Source: Echinometra lucunter (Eukaryota > Echinodermata > Echinoidea > Camarodonta > Echinometridae). Taken from it: a stretch of 64,000 bases of DNA. The notes beneath the pieces were generated by a model that made no database searches, was not told the DNA's origin, and saw nothing but the letters and a program-made list of their open reading frames with translations. Position numbers and translations under genes: made by a program. Below are positions 40,965 through 52,932 of this stretch, piece by piece; position 1 is the first letter of the stretch; the number at the start of each line of letters is the position of its first letter. The stretch spans positions 11,761,929 to 11,825,928 of the forward strand of contig CM057158.1 of assembly GCA_029962745.1 (NCBI GenBank), in the 5' to 3' direction.

Positions 40965-42474
40965 ATATCTACATCATTCATGTCGGGGGTCAAGCGTAAG
41001 ATGTCTTCATCTCTCTCACCATCACCAGTGACCACGCCCACAGCCAACTCTGTCACTCCACCACCACCTGCATCGGGGGGTANNNNNNNNNNNNNNNNNN
41101 NNNNNNNNNNNNNNNNNNNNNNNNNNNNNNNNNNNNNNNNNNNNNNNNNNNNNNNNNNNNNNNNNNNNNNNNNNNNNNNNNNNNNNNNNNNNNNNNNNNN
41201 NNNNNNNNNNNNNNNNNNNNNNNNNNNNNNNNNNNNNNNNNNNNNNNNNNNNNNNNNNNNNNNNNNNNNNNNNNNNNNNNNNNNNNNNNNNNNNNNNNNN
41301 NNNNNNNNNNNNNNNNNNNNNNNNNNNNNNNNNNNNNNNNNNNNNNNNNNNNNNNNNNNNNNNNNNNNNNNNNNNNNNNNNNNNNNNNNNNNNNNNNNNN
41401 NNNNNNNNNNNNNNNNNNNNNNNNNNNNNNNNNNNNNNNNNNNNNNNNNNNNNNNNNNNNNNNNNNNNNNNNNNNNNNNNNNNNNNNNNNNNNNNNNNNN
41501 NNNNNNNNNNNNNNNNNNNNNNNNNNNNNNNNNNNNNNNNNNNNNNNNNNNNNNNNNNNNNNNNNNNNNNNNNNNNNNNNNNGGGGTATCACGACCCCCT
41601 CCACCACCCCAACCCAGTCCTCCTCACAGACCCACACAGTGGTGTACCCCGAGTAGCCCCAAATACTCGCTACACCGCTCCTGTCCACATCGATGTTGGA
41701 GGGCAGATTTACACCAGCACGCTGGAGACGTTGACCAGGTTTCCAGAATCACGGCTCAGCAAGCTCTTCACTGGTCACATACCAATTATCCTGACTCTCT
41801 GAAGCAGCATTACTTCATCGATAGAGATGGACATCTCTTTCGCTACATCCTTAATTTCATGAGAACCTCCAGACTGCTCCTCCCTGGTGACTTTCCGAAA
41901 TGGAGGCACTCTACGAGGAAGCGCGTTACTACAACCTCACCGATGATGGAAGCTCTGGAACAGATGAAGTCTTCTGAGGAATCTTCAAAGACCACTCAAG
42001 AGAAGCGAGAGAAGACACCTGTCATCAAGGTGGAGAGTGGTTGTACCGGTAATGAGTGTATCATCGTTCACAACCTCACCCGACTGCGTCGAGCGTATCT
42101 CCCTGAGCGGAGACAAGAATATCATCTATGAGCTGTTCCCTGAGGTGGGAAGCATCATCTGTAACTCTAGCCCGACAGCAGCAGGTTGGGCACAGGACTC
42201 GAACTATGTCATCAGGTTTCCCCTGAATGGATTCTGTAAGATGAACACAGTGCAGGTCTTGCAGCGCCTTCTCCAGAACAATTTTGGTGTGATCGCCTCC
42301 AGTGGGGGTGGTATCGAGGGCTCGCAGTTCAGCGAGTACGTCCCTCCAGAAAATATGGACAACTTACATAATTCTACCCTCACTGCGCGGTTCCTCCGGA
42401 TTTTGCGAAAGTTTAAAATTGACTCAGAAAAAAAAAACATTTTGAATATATTGCTTTACTATACTTATGGATAG
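40965..42474 (+). CDS. KCTD1/KCTD15: KCTD1/KCTD15-like BTB protein, main exon (contains gap and frame breaks)
   Basis: Acceptor tattttgcag precedes 40965. The order is: a Ser/Thr/Pro-rich N-terminus (40965-41082), the 500-N gap, the start of the BTB/POZ tetramerisation domain (from [19 protein letters not shown] at 41677), BTB centre ([20 protein letters not shown], about 41793-41890), BTB end ([14 protein letters not shown], 41897-41938), a charged linker (about 41943-42070), and the C-terminal KCTD domain ([26 protein letters not shown]) to a TAG at 42472. The pieces lie in frames 0,1,0,2,0,1, so no single frame covers the domain. KCTD1 and KCTD15 of vertebrates are non-channel BTB proteins that repress AP-2 (TFAP2) transcription factors; KCTD15 restrains neural-crest formation. 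The match to that pair is close across both domains. After SQFSEYV the C-terminus no longer resembles the family, so the true end may differ. It is probably a functional gene with sequence errors; a decaying pseudogene is the alternative. Confidence 0.85.
41083..41582. other. Assembly gap of 500 N
   Basis: Exactly 500 unknown bases sit inside the Ser/Thr/Pro-rich N-terminal part of the KCTD exon. The round number suggests a placeholder. The left flank ends ggggggta and the right flank starts ggggta, so the contig ends share six bases and may abut or overlap. Confidence 0.98.
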
Positions 42475-42755
42475 CCTATACACATGTATCTGCGATTATG
42501 CCATGTATGAGCTGTTGCCAATTGCACTACACAAGTGCTGACTTGTCACGGAGGAACAGAAACCTGTACAGATCTATGAAATTCGAGACGCCCTCTGATG
42601 AATTCTTTTAGAAGTGCATATCTCGGATTACAACGGACACTGGACCCGAGCTGTAATTGATTCGAACTCTTCTTTCACTACTTTACTCAACAAGCATTGT
42701 TTTTAACTTATGTTTATGTAACACTGTTATCCTGAGTATTTACGGAGAGTAGCTA

Positions 42756-42761
42756 AATAAA
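42756..42761 (+). terminator. Candidate polyadenylation signal of the KCTD gene
   Basis: AATAAA lies about 280 bases after the last in-frame stop of the KCTD exon. It is the first canonical hexamer seen after the stop. Another AATAAA occurs near 43625 beside an A-rich run, so the true 3' end is uncertain. Confidence 0.35.
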
Positions 42762-44840
42762 TTGTAGAAAGATTCATTTAATTACTCGGAATTAGGCCTC
42801 CCTGGAATACTTTACTCCAGTGAAAACGAAAAAACAACAACAACAACCAAGAACAAAACCCCAAACAAATAAAACAGATATCATTCCCCTACGCAGAAAT
42901 ATTATGCTTAATTACAGACAACAACAGTGTTCTATTTGAAAATTTATTCAATTTCAATTTAGTTTTGTTTACTTTTAGAGGAGTCTATATTAGTTTCATG
43001 AAACTGGTATCGCATGCAGTTAATAATTTTCTATACCAGAATGAATCGCATTTTATGTTACAGACCACTGAAGGCTGTCGCCATGATGGATTTGAAATGG
43101 CCTACTGAGCTTTGCTTGAAGGGGCGGACTGGGAATGCATGAAATTCGTTTGGGGAAATTAATATGACCTGCCCTTGACTCTATAAAAACCAGCCGTCAG
43201 ACCACAAATTGACCGACCCTCAAGCCAAATACAGAGCTGTCCATGGAGGAAAACTCACCGTTGACGCCCATCCGCTCCTAGAGATTTATCTTATTGCGTA
43301 ATGTCATTTGCTTACTATCCATGAAGCGATTTACATTACAAAAGTCATTCGTCTACCATTATATAGAGCACTTATTTGTACATTTTTAGGAGTTTTATTT
43401 TAGATGTGTTCATGTTCAAAGTAAATCATCATTTCTTGTTCATTGGTTGGATTTTAGTAATATTTTATGATGATCGATTGATTTCGTTAAGACTGATGAG
43501 TATATTGTTCTGTTATTTGTTTGAATGTTGGGAATACGCGAGTCAGATTAATCGAACAAAGCTTTTAGTAGGAATAAATGCTAGTAAGATATCATGACTA
43601 ATTTGTAAAAAAAAAAAAAGAAAAAATAAAGGATATTTATGAGAATGTATAGTTGAAATGTAACATACACAGGAATGTGATATTGTCTCAAAATTCAAAG
43701 TGATTTTGTTTTGTTATGCATGTATGAATAATCGGTATCGCTACATCTTTTCTCCACAATTCTGTTAATTGGTATTTACTGGCCAGTTTTGATTAGGTTC
43801 AGGGTATTTCAGTTCAGCGATTTACTTCTTGTATTGTTAATTCCAAAGAGGTATGTGTTGTCGATTAAGTTTATGAATATTTCCCAACCACCACTTTGGT
43901 TTGGTCTCTAGAAAATTGGTCTATATTCACGACTGAAAGAATACCAACCGCAATGATTTGTAAGCTGTGCATTTGTGGGCATGGTGGGTGTAAGTTTGTA
44001 CTGTATTGTAGCCTTACTTTTTCGCATCGCGGGTGAAATAGGAAACTAACAACTCTTTAAAGAAATGGCGCTTACGAAAAGAGTGAAAGCTGAAGAGATA
44101 ATTATCTCAAAATATAAAACCTGAAAACTCTCGGAAGAAACAAAGCTTATACAAGAAGAGAATGAGACAAAGTTGACAAGATATCTTGAACTATGAGAAA
44201 CCATTACTCCTTCAACACAAGAAGAGAGTTTAGGAGTTATCTCTGGGAGGGTGTCTTTGTTATGGAGGGATCGGTAACCCTGAAGGTCCAGACATGCCCC
44301 TCAGCTAAACTGTCCACTAGTCTCCGTGTTGTTCTAGCACGATCACCAGCTTACTAATCACCCGTATCCTGCGTTGTCAGAACCCTTTTATCTTATTCCA
44401 TCGACTCCGTCAAGAAAAAAAGTGACTTTTTTGTAGCTTTAGAACAAACTCTTTGAGAGAGGAGTTCTTCCTTCGACTCTCCCATAAAGAAAGCAATTGT
44501 TTGAAGTTTTAAATCAGTTTGAAGGGAAAATGAATGACAAGTATTGTTTGTGTTTCTCTTTAAATATCTTTAGGGAAGATTGGCTTGGAGATCTGGAAGC
44601 TGTACATTAATTCATACTTTGAAAATGACGTCGTCCCCACTGCCCAATACCTGTTATAGTTTATTAGCCTAGATTTTTCATTCCTGTGGCAACAACAGAC
44701 ATCTGTTGTAAACTGTAAAGTATAGTGTTCTACACTGGTTTGCTATTCCTTCATTTGATATATCTATATAGAAAAATGCATTTTTATTACTTAGTGACTT
44801 GAGAAGCACATTATTTCAGAATCATCTTAGCCTTCCATTC

Positions 44841-45073
44841 ATTATTGCCTAAGGATAGCGCTTGATATATTTCATTTATTTTTCCTTCCTTCTCACTTCA
44901 TTTATCATTGCTAGAGAGCAATAATAAGAAACACCAGTAAAACATAAACTCTTTCCAGTATTCGTAGTCTTATTATTGCCTCAAGTAGCGCTTGATGATA
45001 TTCTATCTTCCTTCATTTATATTGCTCGAGAAACACCAGACCAAACAGATACTCTTTCTCAGTATTTGTCGTC
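44841..45073 (+). repeat. Tandem duplication of about 130 bases
   Basis: Copy one (44841-44969) and copy two (44970-45073) share ttattgcct...tagcgcttgat, ccttcatttat, gaaacaccag and actctttc...cagtatt in the same order. Copy two has lost about 25 bases. Confidence 0.7.
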
Positions 45074-45839
45074 CTTTGCTCATTAAAAAAAATGCTTTGA
45101 CTGGTATATACATTTTTATCGTAAAGCATAATGTCATAAGACGAAGATTGCATTCGACAGGGGAAATCCCAGTGTTAAGAGAATCGTAACTTTTCTATTA
45201 TGGTTCCAGGCGTCTGTAATAAATGACATTAGAGGTAGCATACATGTATATCCATGAAACGTTTTGAAGGACTAATTTCGTGTGACTCTAGATGTTCTTG
45301 TTGCATGTCTTTACATAAATCTGTTACCGTCAGGCATTCTATTTTCTAGTTGTTACGTCGAAAGACACCACCGTCAATACGATTCATCGGTACGAAACCT
45401 CGAAAATGGGAAGAAAAGCTAAGGAAAGAAAGAGGTTGCTATGAATGGACCTTGAGGTACTACCTCATAATGGATGTTTATTTACATGGTAAAGTAGAGC
45501 TACAAAATGAGTCATGTTTGTCATGGCCTGGTGAAGCAATATAACTTTTTTTTTTTTAAATCTTGAGCATTTGTGTCATCCGTAACTTCTACATCCCCAC
45601 ATGGCTTTACAAAAGGCTTCTTTTTAATTAGTTTTGTGATTCATATTTTTAATTAGTCGAATGTTGTCCTAAATAGTTAAAGCGATATTTTTATAATTTT
45701 CTTTTAATATACCGTCACTCATTTGGTAGTAGATGAAATTGAAGATCAGCCTATCAGAAGTAGAAATAGAAGAAGAAGAAGTAGAGGTACAAGTAGAAAA
45801 ACCCTTATACTAGTGTAGGAGTATATAGCTATTGTTTTA

Positions 45840-45913
45840 AAAGCAGAAGTAGGAGCATTGGTAGTAGGAGTAGTAGCAGCAGTAGCAGTAGCAGCAGTAG
45901 TAGAAGCAGCAGC

Positions 45914-45966
<53 letters not shown>

Positions 45967-46035
45967 AAGTATAGTAGTACTGGAAGTAATAGCAGTATAG
46001 TTATGAGGTTGTATGTGTAGCAGCAGCAAAATTAG
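45840..46035 (+). repeat. (TAG)n/(CAG)n microsatellite
   Basis: About 18 uninterrupted TAG units at the centre, with CAG and AAG variants on both sides. Confidence 0.95.
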
Positions 46036-46914
46036 TACGGTAGTCGCAGTAACAAAAGTAGGAGCAGTTATGAGTATTATGAATTCAACTATTGTTATGA
46101 TGTTCTTTCAGTAAAGGTTATTTTGGCATAACTTTAAAACAAAATTTTGAAATTGAATTAAACTACGAAATCTCTACGTGCGGCAAGCGTAAGGATTAAA
46201 ATGTATGCTCAAGATTGGGACCTGAAAGAAAAACGTTTTCCGTATATAGACGATAAATGTTGTAATGCTTAATTTTCCTCTCGGTATACATGGGTATAGA
46301 TCATGATATGATTTAAACATATTTTTATTGTTCATTATTCATACCAATAAAACTGCCTAATATTACATGTAAAAATACTAACCAGCGCACCCTATAAACA
46401 AGCAAAAGGATTTTCAATATAGCTTGTGACACAAAGCACTGTAACCTCTCTCCTTTTCTGAAAGTTTGTAAGATGAACTGCAGATGACTGTTTTCTCTGT
46501 ATTGCATTTGTTTGTTGAGTTGAGAAAATGTCTGTGTTTTTCAGTATTATTCCACAAATGGAGTGGACGTGTAATGAAAGTAAATCCATTGCGTGATTAA
46601 TATGTTTACCTGTAAATTCTCTGTGTATGTCACTTCAAAACAAATATGTTTAATTCATCATCGTATACATTATTTTCTTCTAACATGTAATCACTGATCG
46701 TGATTTTAATTTGTTTGTAAATAGAACCAAAGCTTTAATCAGAAAGTTGTATGTAAGTCTTTATTATCACTCGCTATGAAAATAAAAGCGCTCGTGTTTT
46801 ATTAGAATGACAGTATTCTAATTCTGATTTATATTCGTAATTGATGTCACGTTATTTACATCGCTGACTTTATACTATTGTAGGCATTTCTGATAATATA
46901 ACATAAGTAACAAA

Positions 46915-47105
46915 ACAACAACAACAATTATGATGATGATGGTGATGACAGTGGTGGTGGTGGTGGTGATGATGATGATGATGATGATAATGATTATGAT
47001 AATAACAGCAATTATGTAATCAGTAGACTCCATCGTCATCTTGATAACTATTATACAAGGATGATGATTTGATGATTATTATCATCATGATCATCACCAT
47101 CACTA
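46915..47105 (+). repeat. (GAT)n/(GGT)n microsatellite
   Basis: Runs of gatgat and ggtggt followed by scattered atcatc copies in inverse sense. Confidence 0.9.
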
Positions 47106-47844
47106 TTGTTCTATTGTTCTATTGTTCTGTTGTTCTTGTTGTTATTACTTGGTTACATTTATGATTATGTTTCCAAAAGGAAGATTACCTAAGTTCAGTT
47201 TGTTATGTGCAGCACGATGTTTATGAAACTGGCACCGAATTCATAGTTCAAATGATGTCGTGGACAATGTAGTGTGGATTTCACTCCGTTTACTTCGTAG
47301 ACATGCTGTTATTGTTCTCAATGTGTTCTCCTTGTTAACAATCCCCTCTTTCAGTTCTTCTCCCAAAAGGTGAAAATAAGTCAGGAAAAAAAATGTATCC
47401 GTGTCAAATTTTGAGGTTGTTGTTCCAGCTCTGTCGTGGGTTAATTTAAATTAAGAGCTCCGTGTTGCCTGAATCCTTCTCTCCCCGTTTCTTACTGCTC
47501 CATCATGTTCACCCCCTGAAGGTTCCCCGGGCGAATCGGGGGGCCCCTCCTGCCTGGCTGCCTGCCTGCTTGCCTGCTCCAACATCAGACGCTATGAAGG
47601 ATTTCTTATTTTGAAAATAATGTAACATAGGCCTTATTTTTCCGTTTTCCGCCTCGGGATGAGAATTTATCACTGTTAGAAACTGTCACAGTATATCTCG
47701 GAGCCACGGGCAGTGCGTGTTGTCTATTATGCATTATGGGCCTTGCAGGCTGCTATGTGTAGCAGAGCTGCTTCGGTTCTAGCAACATCCTTAGGAAATG
47801 ATTAGCGAGAATGTGTGTATGGATCTCTTTAGACATTATGTAAA

Positions 47845-48095
47845 AGAGCAAAGACAGCCAGAGAGAAGGAGGGCGAGAGAAAGATAGAATGAGAGAGAGA
47901 GAGAGAGAGAGAGAAAGAAAGACTGGGAGAAACAGAGAATGAAATAGACTGAGGGAAATAAGAATACAAGAAAGAATGAGAGAGAGAGAGAAGAGAGAGA
48001 AAAAGAGAGGGAGGGTGAGAAATTTAAGCAAAGTGTGTGTGTGAGAGAGAGAAAGAGAGGGAGGGAGAGAAAGAGAGAGAGGGAGAAAGAAAATT
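47845..48095 (+). repeat. Long GA-rich purine tract
   Basis: About 250 bases of nearly pure purine on the + strand, with several (GA)n cores. Confidence 0.9.
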
Positions 48096-49527
48096 ATTGT
48101 GAAGCTTGATATTTGGGTAAAGCACTGCCTCCGATGACTGCACAATCAGACGATCACACCAATTTTAACCATTCGCAAAGTGACTCGCTGCAAATGTCAC
48201 ATTACTCTCTGCCTCTTTTTATTCTCTTTCACTGTCTCCCTCTTTCTCTTCCACATTTTCTCTGCTTTCTTTTAAGTAATTATCCCCGCTCACGATATTC
48301 TATTAAACCCTTCCTAAACCGTACTCAATCACACCCACAAACCATACACTCACACCCTCATTCACACATTTCCCAACAGTCCTCCTTCTCTCCAAATTTT
48401 TCTCACTTCCCTCCCTTTTCTCTCCCCCCCCCCCCCCCCCACACACCTCTTTCTCTCCCTTCCTAACATGAGTAATCGGGGCAATGAGGATGGTAATGTA
48501 TGCTTTGTTTGCGAAAGGAAGAGAAAACGTGAATTAAACATTTCGTTGAAGGCCGTAAGGGCACGAGTTAATATTGGTTGACACGCAATCCTTCATTGGA
48601 TAATGATTGCCCCATGCCACAAACTTTAACTCTTTATTTCTGTGTCGCGTGGTGGGGGACATCCCCTTTCACACTGCAAGCAGAAAAGCCGCCGTCGTGT
48701 CGTGACACAGAAATGTCATAAGCCTATACCCATTGCGGGAGAGAGTGAAGAGATTGTGGACGGATAAAAGTCCCACATGCACGTTGGATGAAAGATTTTG
48801 CATTCTTTACGATATTGTACATAGATCGTATTCACAGAATGACAAGGGCCTTGTCTCGTGAATGATTTCTTAGTCTGCTTCTTTTTAAGTAGTATTTTGT
48901 TCAAGAAACTGACTTAAAATTCTAAAGGAAAGTCAGATAAAAGATGAGTTTTCGAGCAAAATCGGACCACTTTGTATCAATATACATGTTTTTGAAGGTC
49001 ATAAATTACGGATGAAATGGGGAATTCGAAACTGGCTATTTACTTTTGTTTCCGGATATCAAATTTCATTTCTTTCTTTTTTCAGAAAGGAAATTTTTTA
49101 ATCTAAATTATTGAATCATTCTGCTGCCAATAGTGTCATTTTTCCTAATGAAAATAGAAGACAGACTCACTTTAAAGAATGTAAAAAGTCTCACTTGATA
49201 GGTTTCTCGTCTCCTCACTAAGCTGTTGTTAAATATTTACACAATTTTAGCGAACAGTGAACAGCTTCAAAATACGGCAAATGAAAACAAACTGATAACG
49301 ATTCTGCTATAAAGTATTATAATTTATTCATACCAGTGATAATATTGCATCGAAAAAGGACTAGATATGACATGGATGTATATAATATGTTGTACAACCA
49401 TAATTTTTAACTCTTAACACAAGACTAAATTATGATGAATGATTTTAAGATTTCAATATTATATTGGTTATCGCTCATTCGGAGCCCATTCTTCAGTGTT
49501 CTTTGGGGTTTATTGATCAATAAATCA

Positions 49528-49686
49528 GGGGAGCGTTCAAGGAAGCGTCTTGTCACTGATTTCTTTTTTTTTTTTTTTTTTTTACTGAAAAAACTGTTAT
49601 AAGCTGCTGAAATCCTTGCATCTGATTGGCTGAGAGCCAATTTGTCAGTAAAAATCATTGACGAGACACTTCATGAAACGCTCCCC
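49528..49686. mobile_element. MITE of the ggggagcgtttcat family with a T22 insert
   Basis: Right end (inverse) ggggagcgtttcatgaagtg and left end ggggagcgttcaaggaagcg form the terminal repeat. The interior is nearly the same as the copy at 51998 (aagctgctgaaatccttgcatctgattggct type), but a long T run interrupts the left arm. Confidence 0.75.
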
Positions 49687-49868
49687 ATGACTTGGTGTAC
49701 AATACATCTGGCAACCTCTAGGTGGCCCGAATGAATGTTTTTTTTTTTTTTTTAAATTACCCCTCAGTCCTGAATTTTCGCTGTAACACACCATCAGTTC
49801 GACCCAACCATCACAAAACATTATTCTCCATAACAAGAGAGCATGAATTTACAACGGCTGGTGAGAAG

Positions 49869-49910
<42 letters not shown>

Positions 49911-50554
49911 AAAAAATGACGTATTCTAATATTGTATAACTGTTTCTAAATCTGAAAAGCAATCTGATGATAACATCTACATCGTATCTAATTCTGTTAG
50001 GCTATAATGTAAAAACTTGATCCCGATGTAATAATTATTCATGGAATTACCTTAATTTTCTGAACTGTACCAGCAGGGAAATGGTTAACAACATGAGTTC
50101 AATTTAAATGTATCAGTTGTCTCTATACTGCCTTCGACAATATCATAATCATATACTAGTAGAAGGCCAGGATATATTTGTAGGGACATGAAACACATGT
50201 GAAACAGACAATAATATTCTATTTCAACACAAGAGGGCTCTCTGCCGAAAAATAATTCGACAAAACTTTGACTCCCTTCTTTTTCCGAGCCTGATGTGCA
50301 TCCCTTATTGTATTTCATCACCGCTGAGCGAAACAGTTATATATTGAAAATTCATGGAAATTTCTCATTTTTGTCACAAGAATGCAAAAAAAAAAACTTC
50401 ATATCGTCGACAATGACATCCTTGACGAAAGTTTTATAGTACATTCATACAACATCTAACAAAACATGTAATAGTATGGTGATAGTATATGGGATTTTAT
50501 ACCTTGACATTTTGTATCACAGGCTATTGCACAAATATAAAAAAACAAACACAT

Positions 50555-50568
50555 TCACAGAGAAAGAG

Positions 50569-50599
<31 letters not shown>

Positions 50600-50635
50600 G
50601 AGGAGAAAGAAAAGGAGAGAGGGAGACAGACAGAC
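50555..50635 (+). repeat. (GA)n and (CAGA)n tract
   Basis: GA units followed by cagacagaca. Similar GA tracts occur at 15680-15722, 16667-16690 and 49867-49912. Confidence 0.9.
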
Positions 50636-51997
50636 AGAGTCAATACAAATAAAAAACTAAAAAGAAAGACTGCTATCCGATTTGGTAAAAATCGCATTTT
50701 CCACTAAATATGAAAGTGTAAATAAACAAAATTATCATTAGTGAGGTTCTTGATAAAGAAATGAATACTAAAATCGAAATTTTGGTTTACTGTAAGCTTT
50801 TTTAGTCGGATTAAAGGCTATATGAGCTCAAAATCGAAGACAATCTCAAAACTGCTATGACGTCACTACAATTCACCATGGTTCACTTTTCCTCCTACAA
50901 ATGAGACTTGCAATAGCCAACAATTATGAGTTTAGTATTCATACCACTATTCAGAACTTTGATTATTCAGATTTTATATGACTGAATATTCATATCAAAT
51001 GCTATAATTTTTTTTTCTCCAAAATCGGATCGAAGATAGATCGCAGACAGATCTGCGGGGGGCTTAGGCGTATATAAAACTCTAAAATCTCTTATTACCC
51101 GAGTCACACCGCCAAACCGACTCCATTCCGATTCAAACAGACCGAATTCTTGGTCATTTTTTTAACGTAATCAATTTGAAAAATAATTTTTATTATTATT
51201 CATTTCTCTCATTAAAAAAGTGTAAGTAATTTTTAACATTTTATAAAAAAAAAATCACATATAATGTTCACATAAAATAATGTAACAAACAACAGTTTCA
51301 CATTAAATACAAGATCACAAATAAATGTTCATGCAAAGTATATTTGCGTGAGAAGAAAAAGATTCATATAAACTCAATTTTAATGAAAATTTCATATTTA
51401 ATGTTTAAAAAGTTACCATTGTAGTTTCACATAAAAAAATCGCAAACAAACTTTACTTTTCATATGAACTTGCTTTCATTAACCAATTTGTAAAAATATC
51501 ATTACAACCATATCTATTTCTTTCAGAGAGAAAAAAAATCATAAAGAAAAGAAAGAAAAGGAAGAGAGTGAGAGAGAGAGAGAAAGAGAGAAAGAAAGAG
51601 CATAAAAAGAAGAAAAAAAAACTTGAGGAAGAGAACATACACCGTAAACACACCTCCATCCACAATACAAAAAACAAAAAAAAACAAAAAAAAGCAACAA
51701 CCGAAATAAAAATCCAAACCAACCAACATGACCAACCAAACAAACAAAGCGAAAAAAAAAACCCAAGAACAGAAACATAAAAACTAACTCTAAAACACAC
51801 AAAAAAAAAAAACAGACGAAAACAAAACAAACTGAAGCAGAACAAAAACAAAAAAGCTCCCCCCCCCCCCGCACAGAAAGAAAATGCTAGGTATGTTTTC
51901 AGGTTGGTATCTGTCTTGTTGGTGTGACAGAGGTTTAAGAGAAGCACTTTCAGACCAACTTACATCGAGTGGACCACATATTTTTTCCGACAGACCA

Positions 51998-52135
51998 GGG
52001 GAGCGTATCATGTAGTGTCTTGTCAGTGATTTTTACTGACAACTGTTATAAGCTACTGAAATCCTTGCATCTGATTGGCTGAGAGCAAATTTTCTCAGTA
52101 AAAATCACCTACAAGACACTTCAAGAAACGCTCCC
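51998..52135. mobile_element. MITE of the ggggagcgtttcat family, intact arms
   Basis: Terminal inverted repeats ggggagcgtatcatg and, inverse, gggagcgtttcttgaagtg. The arms pair through gtcttgtcagtgatttttactga. The centre is almost identical to the element at 49528-49686. Confidence 0.78.
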
Positions 52136-52379
52136 TTGAAAAAAACGAAGAAACAATGAAATATCTTTAAATCAAATTAAATCTTCTTAACATTCCACAA
52201 AATCTTGTAAAATGATTCAAGCGATCATAATTTCTAAGCGGTCTTCTTAACGACACTTTCTTGTACCAAATTTATTAACTGGAGGAAGCACAATGATAAA
52301 AGACAAAATATGTGGAAATCATACTGAAAGTTGCCCTTTGATAATCGGGCAAAACAATACGTTGCTATCTATAAAATAT

Positions 52380-52455
52380 GCAATACATGATCACCAGACC
52401 TAAAAAAAAAATGTAAAAGGAAAACGGGCAAAGGAAAACGGGCAAAGGAAAACGG
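52380..52455 (+). repeat. Triplicated 15-bp word
   Basis: The word aaaggaaaacgggc is present in three consecutive copies. Confidence 0.7.
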
Positions 52456-52679
52456 TGAAATTCAGGCAAAGTTGTGAGTAGAAAACGTTTATTTACCGAC
52501 TTATGAGGATATAGTGTAACAAGCCTTGGAACCATCTCGTAATCTCGACAGAACCTTGTTATCTAAGGGTTAGTGATGGATTTCTCAAGTACCACACTCT
52601 TCTTCTGCAGCGCTTCTCCGATGTCTGCTACTTTGAATGCATTCTTAACTTCAGTACTGGATCCAACAACATCCCTAAC

Positions 52680-52932
52680 CATCTCTCTCTTCAAACCCTA
52701 ACTTAAATACAGTCGCAAAACTAACCATCCGTCTTTGCAAGTCACAACCTTCTGTCTTTGCAGTCCTAACCCTCTTTTTGCAGTCCTAAGCCTCTATCTT
52801 TGCAGTCCTAACTCTCAATCTTTGCCGTTCTAACCATCTACTTACAGTCCTAAGCCTCTATTTGCAGTCCTAACCCTATATCCTTTCAGTCCTCCTCCTT
52901 ACTTTCGTAAGTCCTACTCCTCTCTCTTTCAG
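52680..52932 (+). repeat. Decayed tandem array, unit resembling a 3' splice site
   Basis: A unit of about 27 bases, tctttgcagtcctaaccctcta, recurs about eight times with changes, then ends in tctctctttcag. Each unit holds a pyrimidine run, a cag and a ctaac. Confidence 0.65.

Noticed and set aside
40932..42131. Single 399-codon frame through the N gap as one protein
   Set aside because: It reads through 500 N and uses the wrong frame for parts of the BTB domain; the homologous protein switches frames.
47753..48145. 130-codon Leu/Ser-rich minus-strand frame
   Set aside because: Product of the GA/CT-rich tract; no domain or splice context.
51453..51947. 164-codon Phe/Ser-rich minus-strand frame with membrane-like stretches
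   Set aside because: The opposite strand is an A- and GA-rich tract; the hydrophobicity follows from base composition.
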